Shown in pieces: positions 1 to 11,224 of a stretch of 64,000 bases of DNA. A program made the translations under genes and the position numbers. Source of the DNA: Typhlomys cinereus. Lineage: Eukaryota > Chordata > Mammalia > Rodentia > Platacanthomyidae. The notes below the pieces were generated by a model. It was not told the origin of the DNA and searched no databases. It saw nothing but the letters and a program-made list of their open reading frames with translations. The DNA lies in assembly GCA_023101885.1 (NCBI GenBank), contig JALPQD010000824.1:310001-374000 (forward strand). The letters run 5' to 3'. Numbering within the stretch: position 1 is the stretch's first letter; each line of letters begins with the position of its first letter.

Positions 1-159
1 CCATTAGTTTTATGTGCTCTCTTTTCTTTTATTTACATAGTGAAAAAAATATTTTTAAAAAATAGTGAGTCTAGGAAGATGATTAACAGATAAGACACTT
101 CCTTCCAATCCTGATATCTGAGTTTGAGCCAAAACTCATGTTGTATAAGAAGAAAACCA

Positions 160-225
160 ATTTCCACAAGTTGTCCTTTGACCTCCACATATATACGGTG
201 ATATGTGTGCACTTGCACATACATG

Positions 226-268
<43 letters not shown>

Positions 269-300
269 TAAATAAATAAATAAATGTAAATTTAAAGAAA
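160..300 (+). repeat. SINE 3' end with (CA)n
   Basis: AGTTGTCCTTTGACCTCCAC is the usual RSINE/B4 body, then (CA)n at 229-266 and AAATAAATAAATAAATG tail. Confidence 0.6.
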
Positions 301-770
301 ACAATGAAGTTTTAGTGCTTAGATGTGTTCTTTTCCATTGTTGCTGATTGCAAACTTCAGACATGCTTGGAGATTTTTAACAGGGGGGCACTGTGCCATT
401 AGGGTTGTATAAAGACTTTTTTAATTCTCTGATAGATATCACACAATTTATACGTGGAACCATCTTCTCATCATCTTTATTAGTGTTTGTGTATTTAATG
501 TGTAACCCAAGATAAGTCTTCATCCAGTTTGGCCCTGAGAATCTAAAAGGTTGGTCACCCCCTGCCTTAGACTGAATCAAGTGGCCACTAGGTGGAGCAC
601 TAGAATGTCTTGAGTTGGGCAGGAAGAGCTACTCGGTGGGAGCAGAAATAGGTCCTTTTTCTCTTTCCTCTTCACTTGGAACCTTCTAGTTCTGGAGTTC
701 TCCTGCCTTCTCCAAGTTATTAAAGACCTTGAAGTCCCTGTCTAATGAATAAGGAAAAGAAATCTTGGGT
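301..770. other. Stretch without recognised content
   Basis: Unique-looking AT-rich DNA; open frames here are short and match nothing I know. The same holds for 1076-1786, 2110-2958 and 3476-4690 (with a C run at 3801-3812), for 5037-5520, 5600-5834 and 5896-6215, and for 6561-6779 and 7503-7789, the last being the upstream flank of the Nqo2 CpG island. Confidence 0.5.
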
Positions 771-780
771 CCCTGGTCTA

Positions 781-1065
781 GTTTTTTTTTTAATTTTTTT
801 TTATTCAATTGTGCGTGTATGTGTGTGTGCATGTATGTGTGTGTATGTAGAACCTATGGACAGACGAATTCGGGAACCACCATGGACCGCCTCCACCTCC
901 TCCTTGTTTATTCTCCCCCAGGATTCACAGGCTCCGCCCTACCAGGACCAGAAACGCAGGCTACCCCCGCTTCTGCCCAGTGTCTATACGTAGGGTCTAG
1001 GATCCGAACTCAGGACCTTCCGCCTGCAAGGCAGAGGCTTAACCTCTGAGCCACCTCTCCAGCTC
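781..1065 (-). repeat. SINE, B2-superfamily type A, copy 1
   Basis: The minus-strand head is a tRNA-like promoter (box A TGGCTCAGAGGTTAAG, box B around GGTCCTGAGTTCGGATCC), followed by a body, a TG/CA stretch and an A/T-rich tail. Direct repeats CCCTGGTCTA at 771-780 and 1066-1075 flank it, showing retroposition. Confidence 0.9.
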
Positions 1066-1804
1066 CCCTGGTCTACTTTTTTTTAGCTTTTTTCCACTAT
1101 CTAGAGAAGATGGGCATATAAAATGTATAGCCAAGGATGGCTTGACCCTCGGATTCTCAGGATCCAGGTTAGTGGACACGTGCATGGCAGCCAGCCAAAA
1201 TTGAGAACAGAGTTTTCAGGAGCTCCTGTAATTTATTATTTGACAATGGCCTTTTACATTCCTTCTAACAGAAAGAGAATCATTTCCCATGCCAATGGCC
1301 TGATAAAATCAGTAGAGCTCCATGTTAAGCACGGTGGTAGCCTGAGCAGATGTACCTGGGTCAGGAAAACAACCTCATCAGCCCAGTCACACCCTGAAAA
1401 CCAGATCTGGGGCCTCTCATTAATGCAGCAGGTTGGCAGAAAAATAAAGATACCTCGCCAGGTTAGATGGAGAGCCGCAGGGAACCTTGGGATTATTTAG
1501 TGTACTTTGAGGAATCCTTGCTAAATCACCTTAGTTTGAATTATAACTGGGACAGGTCAGACATGGGGAAGGGGACACACAAGAAGATGGTACCAAGATC
1601 CCTACTAGCCCCCTTGTGAAGAAGGATGTCTTCTGGTGGACAGGGGGCAGATTCTGTCTTCCCTGAGTTCTCAGTATGAAGTTCCTGAGTGAGTGAGTGT
1701 GTGTATTTGTGTGGGGGGGTACATCTGGGCAAGGAGGGGGAACATGGAAAGAGCTCTGGGGACAATGAGGACAGAGAAAGCAAAGCCAAAGAGGAGAATG
1801 CTGA

Positions 1805-2091
1805 TTGACAGTCACAGTAGTGTTCCTATGCTTAAGGGGAACACAGGAAAAGGTTCTGGGAAATGCCACTGGGTCCTTGTACCTCATCGGAGAGGAGGAC
1901 CCAAAGGAGAGTTTGGCATGCACATTAAAGGATGCTCCGTGGATGGGAGGGGGAGGCACTAGGGGATGGGGAGGGAGGGAAGAGGGGAGGGGGCACAGGG
2001 GGCTTGGGGGAGGTGGAGGGAGGGGACCAGTGTACCTGTTAAGTTAGTATGAGTGGAAATAAAAAATAAAAATTACATGCATACATACATA
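1805..2091 (+). mobile_element. 5'-truncated L1-type 3' end, recent insertion
   Basis: A 3' segment with a G-rich purine tract (1945-2025) and an A-rich tail (2060-2078). It is flanked by an exact 18-bp duplication, CAAAGAGGAGAATGCTGA, at 1787-1804 and 2092-2109. Its body matches 56253-56774 and, inverted, 44600-45135. A G-rich tract before the tail is usual for L1 3' UTRs; the L1 label is inference. Confidence 0.8.
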
Positions 2092-2958
2092 CAAAGAGGA
2101 GAATGCTGAAGTAGAGTAGTTAATGAGCAGTGACCAGTGGTGGAGAAGCCCAAAGCTAAGAAAGGGAGTATGTGTGCGCCAAGAAAGGGCCATCGGAGGT
2201 TTCATCTGGGGCTGAGTTTAGGGGAGATGAGCTCGTATATGAATCTAGTACGCATGACATCCTTCTTGCATTGGAGGGTCCTCTGAGAGAAGGATCTAAG
2301 AGGCCTTTCCTAACTGTAGGATATAGTTACAGCTACATGTACCATTAGGTAGCTCACATTCCGGATCTGGGAGCAGGTATAAAGGCCAAATTCTATTACT
2401 GAAGAAAATAAGGGGACATTGCTTTGTTTCAGTTGTTTGCTTGTTTGACTCTGAAGATCAAATACATGCTAAGGGTGAGTCAGAGCAGTGGGTGGTCTTC
2501 CTGGAGGTTTAAAATTTCCCCAGGGGCATTAGTCAGGCCAAGAGATCTCAGGGGTTTGGAAGGGCGAGCCTTGTTTCTACCACACTAGTTCTGAAGTGGG
2601 CCTTAATCTGACCTTGAAGGGACAGGTGACAAGCCAAAACTGAAGTAAGAAAGAGGGATTCCCCACCTTGGAGGACTCCCACCCTGGAGTACTCCCTCCC
2701 TGGGGACCCCTCATCCTACAGGGACCACAGGTCTCCTCTTACCTCCTGGGAGGGACAGAGAGCACAAGAACAAGCGCTGTCAGACACATGCTCAGCACTG
2801 TTGTGGAGTTTCCAGGGTCAAAGCAAAGCTGTAAGACAAGCTAGGCTCAGCCACTGATTCTCAATAAGCCAGTAAAAGAAACAAGGGCAATGAAAAAGAA
2901 GGGCTTCATTCATTTTAATATGGTCACATTGGGAAGAGGAACAAATAAACAGGTCCAC

Positions 2959-3475
2959 TGTGTCAGTCAGAGTTCTCTAAAGGCAAAAACAAGCAATAGA
3001 AGGACTATGCACTATAAAATGGGATTTGCCAATTGGCTTACATGATGTGGGATGGGAGATCCAATGGTTGTCTGTATACCGAAGAGGCTGGAATTCAGTC
3101 CCCACTCAACACAGCTGGTTGCTTCAGCGGTCTCAGAGAAAGCCTGGAAATTTCTCCCATCCACACTGAAACCAAAGGAGCTGGAGTCTGATGTCAGGAA
3201 GGATGGGGCAGCAGCAGCAGCAACAGGACAGGTGTGTCCACTAGTTGGGAAGAACCAGACAAGGAGAAGCAGTACCTTTTCCTTGACCTCTTTATTTCTG
3301 GCTGCTGTGGAAAGTGTTGTCTGCCCTGGGAAGGCATATTTTCTCCTCCACTAAGGCTTTCTGGAAACACCTTTACAGACCTGCCCAGCAGTTGATATAA
3401 TAGGGTCTGGCCACTCAGGAATTCACCACTCTGGTGAAGAAGGGAAGTTTTTGGATGGAAAGCAGTTAACAAAAA
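2959..3475 (-). mobile_element. LTR-type repeat, diverged
   Basis: TGTGTCAGTCAGAGTTCTCT at one end and ATAAAATGGGATTTGCCAATTGGCTTACA inside (the longer string is split here by function, not quoted in full) resemble the common mammalian ERVL/MaLR-type LTR read in reverse. The right edge is uncertain. Confidence 0.45.
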
Positions 3476-4689
3476 AAATAAAAAGTTGTGCTGACAGGCA
3501 GTTTTACTGACAGACAGTAGCTAACCATAGAACAGGAAGCTATACAGACAGGCAGTAACTAACCACAGAAGAAAATAAATAAATAAATGAAAGGTACAAG
3601 TACAGATGCCTCCCCTCCCTGACTGGTTTCCTGGTCAAAGCTTCCTAAGACCCCTAGACACTGAGTTTCTGAGAGATATTAAAACTTGAGAAATTACAAG
3701 GCTTGCTACAAGACTTAAAGAATGGGATGTGCTAACAGATGAGATTGCTCTTGCAAATCGTAGAAGTTGGCCTCTGGGACCAGGCTTCGCTTGCTTTGCG
3801 CCCCCCCCCCCCAGCTCCTATGTGGCTTTGTCTGTAAGTTCTCAGAGACACTGTAAGTCAAGGCTTGCTTACTTGACCTGGTGTAAGCCCTGGTACCATC
3901 ACAAAGCCTCCTCCCTCTTAACTCCCACTCGTGGTCAATGGTGATTCCCTGAACGGGACTCCAGACACACAATATCTGACACCAAGTAAGTTTGTTTTTC
4001 TTTTAAAAAAAAAAGGTGGGGGGGGGGCAGAGAGGCTTTATTTAGCCAACTGGCAACTGCACCCTGAAATTCCAGGTTCAGAATGCAGCATTTAACATCT
4101 GTTTTCCCTAAACTTATAAACACTATGTCCTGGAACGTTAGGGATTTGGTAATCTGTGTGAAGCAGACAGCATTCACAGAAAATGAATTTTTCCTGGCAC
4201 CCAAACAAGTAGTATTTTATCAAGGTGAAAATCATCAATTATCAGGATTATCAGTGGTCCGCACCAGCTGTTCTGTAAGTCCTGTGCCCCCAGGAAATTC
4301 CAAGGTGTTACACGTTTTCCTGGAGCTTATCAGTGGCCTGGGGACTCTGACATTCTTGGTCAGTAAAAATTCTTACAAAACCCTGCCAAGGCAGTTTCCT
4401 TGTTAGAAGTTTTGTCGTGCTATTTTATGTAATTTTAGACTACTGCACTTAACAACCAAGATGAACCCTCCCTTGAGGTACTGACATGCATCAGTAAAGT
4501 CTGAGGAGACCCTAGGGCACTATCAGTGGACCCCTGCATGCCATGGGGAGTCCAATAAGAAAGAAAAATAGTTGAAGAAATAATGCTTAACGGCTTTCAA
4601 TTTGAGAAAAATATATGAACCTGAAAATCTGAGAAGTTCAATGAACTCTGAGACTCAAACACACCACACAGAGATAAGCCACAACAAGA

Positions 4690-4850
4690 GGGTTAGAAGA
4701 CAAAGCAGCAGGTGTGGCAGCTGCAAGCCCTGAGCTCAGGAGGCGAAGCAGCAGGACAGATGCAAGTTTGAGCCCAACTTGATTCAGAGAATTCCTGGCC
4801 AGCCAGGGCTGTGTGCCAAGACCCTATCTTAAACAATAACAATGAAACAA
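4690..4850 (+). repeat. B1-like SINE piece
   Basis: TTTGAGCCCAACTTGATTCA and CAGCCAGGGCTGTGTGCCAA are B1-like. The start is decayed, and the A-rich end merges into the purine repeat that follows. Confidence 0.5.
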
Positions 4851-4856
4851 AGATGG

Positions 4857-4982
4857 AAAGAATGGAGGGAGGAAAGGAGAGCAGGGAGGGAGAGAGGGAG
4901 AGAGGGAAAGAGGGAGAGAGGGAGAGAGGGAGAGAGGAAGAGAAAAGAAAAGAAAGGAAAGGAAAGGAAAAGAAAAGAAAAG

Positions 4983-5013
<31 letters not shown>

Positions 5014-5036
5014 GAAAAGAAAAGAAAAGAAAGACT
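4857..5036 (+). repeat. Long pure purine tract: (GGGA)n then (AAAAG)n
   Basis: About 180 bases almost without pyrimidines: GGGAGAGA-type units to 4940, then AAAAG-type units to 5036. Lysine-rich open frames over it are meaningless. Confidence 0.9.
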
Positions 5037-5520
5037 TAAAAGCTGCAAGAAAGATGTTAACATTTCCTATACAAGAGTCCTGGATAAATGGTCAATTAAT
5101 TCTGCACAAGGATTTCAAACCCATTTAATAGGGGAAAGAATCAACTTTTTTTCTAACTGAAAACATTAGACAGGATCTCAGTGACCTTGAGCTCCTGATC
5201 CTCCTTCCTCCTGTTCTGTAATCAGGAAGCCATGCTTTCACTTTCTAAATGGGTGGGTTTATTAAGAACATGGCAAGTCCAGAGAGGCGCAGAGAGCCAA
5301 ACATGATCAAACCCAGGGGCTTACAAACCTCCAGCAGAGGTCGCCCGGGAAAGCCCCAGGAGACAGTCAGTGGGAGCTCCCCCCACGGAGAGGGTCTGGG
5401 CGGGACAGAACATTTTTGTCCTCTAGTCACTCCTGCCATAGGGTATTTCCATATTATGGGAGAAACCGTAGTTAATCTTAACTTTGGTCAAGTGTCTGGG
5501 AATACATTGCTGTGTTCAAG

Positions 5521-5600
5521 CACGCTTCTTCCTCCTCCTCCTCCCCTTCATCCTCCTCCTTCTTCTACTCCTCCTCCTCTTCTTCTTTTTCTTCGTACTT
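5521..5600 (+). repeat. Pyrimidine tract (CTT/CTC)n
   Basis: CTTCTTCCTCCTCCTCC-like text with no purine except isolated A residues. Confidence 0.8.
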
Positions 5601-5834
5601 TTCCGTTCCCAAGGACAAGGGCTCTTGTGCTGTCCTCCCTTTCTTTCCCATGGGAATGCAGGGCAGGGAAAGGGGAGGTTGTCCCTAGGAAAAGCATTTT
5701 GGAGGACACGAGATAACATGCTTGGGTCTGAAGTGGGGGTGGGAGTAACTCTGCTTCAAGAGTCAGCTTCTTAGTGACTTAAACTGCATGTGGCAACTTA
5801 CCAATCACCTACACTAGAACCTCCCAGTGCAGTA

Positions 5835-5895
5835 ATGCCATGGACTGAACCCAGGGCTTCATGCATGTCAAGCAAGGCTCCAGCCCAGCCCAAGA
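5835..5895 (-). repeat. ID-like SINE piece
   Basis: GGACTGAACCCAGGGCTTCA and CATGTCAAGCAAGGCTCC are the reverse of an ID-type tRNA-like head. Confidence 0.45.
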
Positions 5896-6215
5896 ATCAT
5901 CTTTCCAGCTTATGATCCCGGAGCAACAGGGTTGCTTCAAGAAAGAGTGAGGCTGGCCCCTATCTTCTACACAAAAAATAACTCAACGCTAATGATTTTT
6001 ATGACTATGAACTGAAGCTGTAAAACCCTTGGGAGGAATCACAGAATACATATTCTTCACCTGGGTCTTGGCAGTGAAGCTCTCAGACATGATTCCAACA
6101 TACAGGCAAAAACAAGAACAACAAGAAAACAGATAAACCGGACTTCATCAGAACTTAAAACTTTTGTGTATTCAAAAAAAAAAGTTGCTTCAGTTTGGAT
6201 CTTAAATGTGTCACC

Positions 6216-6490
6216 CAGGGGTTGGGGATTAAAGCCTTTGCCTCCCAATCAAAATGACTTCAGTTTGAATCCCCCGGATCCCATATACCAATGAGGTGGC
6301 CCATGTGTAATTCTAGCCTGGAAGGTGGAGTCTGGGGATCCCCAGAGGAAGTCGACCAGCCACGAAGGCATGCTCTGGGTTTAAAGACCCAGATTTGTAA
6401 CAATAAGGTAGGTGAAAGAGGGATAATGGATGATTCCTGAGATCGCCCTTGGGCCTCCACAGGCACACAACATACTCAAGTGCACTTGGT

Positions 6491-6538
<48 letters not shown>

Positions 6539-6560
6539 TCTCCCATACACACATAATGAA
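6216..6560 (+). repeat. SINE, B2-superfamily type B (older, diverged)
   Basis: The order is GGGGTTGGGGATTAAAGCC head, TCCCCCGGATCCCATAT middle, CCTTGGGCCTCCACAGG, and then a (CA)n at 6493-6536. It is more diverged than the type A copies. Confidence 0.75.
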
Positions 6561-6779
6561 AGAAAAAAGCATGTCCCCAAGACAGTGCTGTTGTGAAAGG
6601 TCTGAATCTTTAGGTGTAGGCATTACAGGTGTTTAGTATTTGGGGTGTTGAGGTATGTCGGGCGTTTGCGTGTTTGGATGTTGGAGCCTCTCTCTTCCCT
6701 CCACCACACATTTCTACCATGCTGGGCTGCCTTTCTGAGAGCACTGGGACCAACCAACCACTCTTGGACTAAAGTCTCT

Positions 6780-7070
6780 GAATCTGTAAACCAAAATACA
6801 AATAAATACATAATACAGAACAAAATCTTAGTCATTTCATGTGCTGATGGAAAGCCGATTGATATGCACTGTCAAGAAAGTGAAAAGCTGTTTGTAAAAT
6901 GGGAGAAAGTATTCACAAATTACATACCTAATTAAATAGAAGCTGTATACTATACACAGACAAACAACCCACACAGAAGTGAGCAAAGATTTGAATAGAC
7001 ACTGCACCTAAGAAAGGGTCATTAATTAGAGAAATGTAAATTTTAAAACCTGATGAGGAGCTAAGGGCAT
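6780..7070 (+). mobile_element. L1 ORF2 fragment (old)
   Basis: TGGGAGAAAGTATTCACAAA, then AAGATTTGAATAGACACTGC and AGAGAAATGTAAATTTTAAA follow the order of the C-terminal part of L1 ORF2. No open frame is kept. An ID-like SINE piece follows at about 7070-7145. Confidence 0.6.
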
Positions 7071-7257
7071 CTGAGCGACAGAACATGTGCTCAGCATGCT
7101 CGAGGTGCTAGTTTCATCCCCTGGGGTCAAAGATCAAAACAATTGAAAAAATCAAACAAACAAAAAATAAGATACACCTCACCCAGGAGGATGGCTTATT
7201 CTTAGGAAGAAAGGAAATCTAAGAGGTGTTGGTAATGCAGCGACAAGAACCCTTGTA

Positions 7258-7502
7258 CACTGCCTCTGCCTTGCAGGCGGAAGGTCCTGAGTTCGGATCC
7301 CAGATCCCACGTATAGACGCCAGGCGGAAGCAGGGGCGGCCTGCGCTTCTGGTCCTGGTAGGGCGGAGCCTGTGAATCCCGGGCGGAGGAAGTGGAGGCG
7401 TCCATGGTGGTTCACGAATTCATCCGTGGTTCTACACACACAGACACACACGCGCGCACAACATACATATGCACACACGCACAATTGAATAAATAAAAAA
7501 AT
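7258..7502 (+). repeat. SINE, B2-superfamily type A, copy 2 (5' end lost)
   Basis: The body from CCTCTGCCTTGCAGGCGG to the CA-rich and AATAAATAAAA tail matches the other type A copies. The first part of the tRNA-like head is replaced by unrelated sequence. Confidence 0.85.
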
Positions 7503-7789
7503 TTAAATAACCTTTTGCATTTTCATGCATATATCTGCTTTCCAGTTTCCTTCAGTAGTGACATGTCCCAATATTACCATAGAGTGACACAGATAGGTTA
7601 GGATAAACAACACGTTCCTCGACACTAGGTGAGTTACATAACCGTAGCCATTTCCTGATCTAAATCCAGCCAGCCACTTATCGCTGTTGCTCAGTCCTGT
7701 AAATTGCTCTTTCGGGAAATGGAATAATTAATTACATAACTTTTTGGAACTGGTTTTTTTTTTTTTTTTTTTTTACCTAGAGTAAAAAA

Positions 7790-8500
7790 GGCCCGCGCCT
7801 TTATTTCACTAATACACTATGGCCTCTTTTGAACTGTCGGCTCTCGGGGATCAGGAGAAGGCGTGTGGCCGAGGAGGTGTGCACCTCCCTCCTGCAGACT
7901 TCTTAACCCTGGTCTGCCGGAGCGTCTGGACTCGAGCGGAACACGGGGTGGAGCCGGGCGCGGGGCGGGGCGCAGGGACCGGGTCCAGCGGTGCGCAGCG
8001 GCTCAGGAACCCAGCTTGAACCGGGCAAGGGGCGGAGCCAGACCCAGGCGTGGGTGGAGGGGAAGCGGTCCAGGTCCCCAACGCGTAGCCGCGGGGCCCT
8101 AGGGGTCGCGTGTTGGAGTTCAAGGCCCGCGGTCGGGGCCGGCGGGGACTCTCCTGGAGGCCTTGGAGCGAGTGTCGCTGCTTGCCCGCGCGTGCGTGCG
8201 CTGCAGGGGGGTGAGTGACCGACCACCGCCGGCCTTGGGGGAAGGGAGGACCGGGTTACTTCCCCAAAGAGCTCCCTGCTGATGTTTAGCTTGGTAGCTA
8301 GCACCGTGGACTCGGGTCCCCCTGGTTCCTCGCACCTCGACCCCCCCACCCCACCCCGGGAAATAGTGCGGAGCGCCACCACTTGCGGGGCCTGGCTGGG
8401 CGGAGCGCGATCGGCCTCCATGCGACGGAGTTGGTGCTGGTCTCCGCGTTCTAGTCCAGGGGGACCGAGAGCAAAGACCACCATCTTTCTCCAGGTCCAC
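7790..8500 (+). promoter_or_regulatory. Nqo2: CpG island, probable Nqo2 promoter
   Basis: This GC-rich, CpG-dense block follows AT-rich sequence and contains several GGGCGG-type Sp1 boxes (for example near 7958-7970 and 8030). It lies 4.9 kb upstream of the Nqo2 start codon, as expected for a gene with a non-coding first exon. No convincing TATA box is seen, which fits a CpG-island promoter. Open frames inside the block are composition artefacts. The assignment to Nqo2 is inferred from position and strand. Confidence 0.75.
8100..8210 (+). other. Nqo2: Candidate Nqo2 non-coding exon 1 (3' boundary only)
   Basis: A strong splice donor, GGGG then GTGAGTGACC, begins at 8211 inside the CpG island and is the best + strand donor there. 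It would join to the acceptor at 13353. The 5' end (transcription start) cannot be fixed from sequence, so the start given is nominal. Confidence 0.45.
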
Positions 8501-9062
8501 TAAGCCGCAGCAGCTGGTCTCATCCTGGGAGGACCTCCTTGGAGGCAGAAAGAAATTCAGCTTCTGTAACTGTTAATCTCCTGAATATATCAGCTCCTGT
8601 AACTTCTGATCTCTGAAGATCGTAGACTGAGAAATAGATGAGACGGAATGTATATGGTGATGCAGGGCAGGGAAATGAGAATGCCGTAGTACTCAGGAAT
8701 GGGAGTACAGAATGAGTACAGAAACTCTGGGGTACATGCACGTGCTTGTTAGAATGTTCTGCAAAAGGCCCTAGGACGCATAGGAAATAAAGCAGTATTA
8801 AGAAAGCTGCTGGATGGTTAGACAAAATGACATTATGCCTGACTATCAGAGCACATTTCACAGAGTATGTGGCTTAACAACCTCACTTCTCCCCTCACTA
8901 GCTGGGTAACTGCAGAGTCCCCACTGCACGGGTGGGCTAAGGCTCCTGCCACACACCTACCACCTTACAGGAGACTCTTCTCTACCTTTTTGTGTCTTAC
9001 TCTGTACCACTAAGAGAGGTGAAGAGACAGAATCACAACTCTGATGCCAAGAGGCACCGGTT

Positions 9063-9390
9063 GTTAGATGTCAGTTGTGTATGGAGTGGCTGATTGACAG
9101 TGGAAGGCTGATTGACAGTGGAAGGCTGAGGCTTTGGGCACATTTGGGAAGAATTAGTAGTTAAGGAAGCCTGTGGGAGCTTATCTATTGATGTGGGAAG
9201 ATCATGGCGGGTGGCAGTCTGGGCAGGTGGATAAGATGAGAGAGTGCTTGGGCACACAGGCATGTGGGGCCAAGCCGTGTCCTCTCAGTGCTTTCTATGA
9301 GTGTGATGTGGCCAGCTTTCTTGGTTGTAGATCGGACCATAGGGCTGCGGCCAAGAAGGTTCCAGTGGTCTGCTAGACTTACCATAAAAA
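9063..9390 (+). mobile_element. Older LTR of the same type as 11225-11628
   Basis: The region is related to the solo LTR at 11225 (GGCTTTGGGCACATTTG, then a GGTGGGAAG-like part and TCTCAGTGCTTTC) but strongly diverged. It contains an exact 18-bp tandem duplication, GCTGATTGACAGTGGAAG, at 9089-9124. Boundaries are approximate. Confidence 0.55.
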
Positions 9391-9610
9391 CTTTTACCTT
9401 CCTGGCTTGGTTGGCCCCTAACCACTTTCTGCCTGCCTCTCCCCCAAGCCCAACCCCGTGCTGTTCAAACCACAGTCCAGGTAAAGCTTTTCTTGCTGTT
9501 CCTCAAACTCTAGGTCAGTTCCCGCAAGGTCCTCACTTGTGTCCACCTGCCTGGTCTGTTGCCTCGGGTCTTCCTAGTTTGCTCCATGTCACCATTCGCT
9601 CACTGTCTCC

Positions 9611-9665
9611 TTTTCTGAGGGACCCCTTTCTGAGGAACCCCTTTCTGAGGAACCCCTTTCTGAGG
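9611..9665 (+). repeat. 15-bp tandem repeat, about 3.7 units
   Basis: The unit AACCCCTTTCTGAGG is repeated with one change in the first full copy. Confidence 0.85.
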
Positions 9666-10230
9666 TAGCAGGCAAATGAAATGTGGACTTGCAGGTCTGC
9701 CTAATGTTTCAAGGCTGTGTGAGAAGCCACTAGATTGGGCTTTGCCAGGGAGATGATTTGGCTTCCCTTGGGAGCTGTGTTTACATGCACTCCACATAAT
9801 AGGAAATCGTTGCTTCTGCTTTCGGTGTCTAATTCTACTTCCTAACCTGCCCCTTCACCAAGCATCCCAAAAAGAGGTATCCGTAGCACTCTACCCACAT
9901 GAACTGACGTGCAAGCAGGAGCGCTTCTCTGAAAAGAAAATATAGGACTGACTCCCTGGGAGGCTGGGGTCAACTTTTTGAGAGACTGCATGCCCAAGAG
10001 GACTTCACCCAGCTTGGAGATTTTTCCACCCAGTTGTCCCAGCATAGCTCCTGATGTTCTTTAAAAGCCCTCAACACCTGCCAACACTATCAAGGTTAAG
10101 ACAGAAGAATCTCCTCCATTTTTCTCAGTTAAATTAATTTTCTCACACTAGTTTCTGTTTCCTGGTTTATCTGCAGAGCAGCAAGTACTATGAACATGAT
10201 AATACTGTTCGATCAATTTAAAGTAGTAGA

Positions 10231-10353
10231 TGGCTTACAAGATGGCTCAGAAAGTAAAAGTGCTTGCCATGCCAACTGGTGACCCGAGTTCGATCTTCGG
10301 ACCTGCATAAAAGTAGAAGGAGATAAATCAGCTCCACAGAGTTATCCCTGCAT

Positions 10354-10401
<48 letters not shown>

Positions 10402-10430
10402 CATGTTCGTGTGTGTGACACACACGGTTT
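10231..10430 (+). repeat. SINE of RSINE/B4 type with (TG)n
   Basis: AAGATGGCTCAGAAAGTAAA and GTGACCCGAGTTCGATCTTC form the tRNA-like part, and a (TG)n at 10356-10400 follows. Confidence 0.6.
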
Positions 10431-10723
10431 TAAGTGGCAGACATGTTCCTGCTGTATATTTTCTTCACAGCATCACTAGCTCCTGTCACCGTCCGGGGCT
10501 CTGACTTGCTTTACCCGCTATTGGTAGCTCATTGTATCCCCTGAAGTATAGCGCTCTGTCTCAGCTTCCTCTGTGTTCTTAGCACCTGTAGCAGGTGTTT
10601 CCACCTCTGGCTATTGTGAATAAAGCTGCTATGGACAGAGATGACCAAATGGGTCTGTCTCAAGTAGCCCATGTTGACTTTGAACTCATTGTGTAGCTAA
10701 GAATGACCTTGAACTCTTTTTTT

Positions 10724-11024
10724 TAAATTTTATTATTATTATTATTATTTATTATTTAACTGTGTGCATATGCGTGTGTATGTGCGTGCGCGCGTGTCTG
10801 TGTGTGTGTCTGTGTATGTGTAGAACCACAGATGAATTCGCGAACCACCATGGACGCCTCCACCTCCTTCTGCCCTGAGATTCACAGGCTCCGCCCTACC
10901 AGGACCAGAAGCGCAGGCCGTCCCCGGCTTCCGCCTGGCGTCTATACGTGGGATCTGGGATACCGAACTCAGGACCTTCCGCCTGCAAGGCGGAGGCTTA
11001 ACCCCTGAGCCACCTCTCCAGCCC
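10724..11024 (-). repeat. SINE, B2-superfamily type A, copy 3
   Basis: A full copy with an ATT-rich tail at 10724-10760. It is flanked by GACCTTGAACTCTT (10705-10718) and GACCTTAAACTCTT (11025-11038), a target duplication with one mismatch. It sits inside an antisense L1 piece. Confidence 0.9.
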
Positions 11025-11224
11025 GACCTTAAACTCTTGATCAAGGATTATGGGCAAGACCCACCATGCCCTGCTTCAACCCTGCCCGAGTGACCGGAGG
11101 TGGAATTGCAGCATTATGAGGCGATTTCCTGTTTGGTTTCCAAAGAGCTTCTATGTTATTTTCCACAGTAGCAACTGAACCAGTCTCTCTACTTACCACC
11201 AACTCCTGTGATTTAGATCTCAGC

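Noticed and set aside
1123..1500. 125-codon + strand frame
   Set aside because: No similarity that I recognise, no splice signals or promoter, and the length is possible by chance.
4811..5128. Lys/Glu/Arg-rich frames
   Set aside because: Translation of the purine repeat.
7850..8500. Open frames of 70-190 codons over the first CpG island
   Set aside because: Same composition artefact; no homology and no splice partners.
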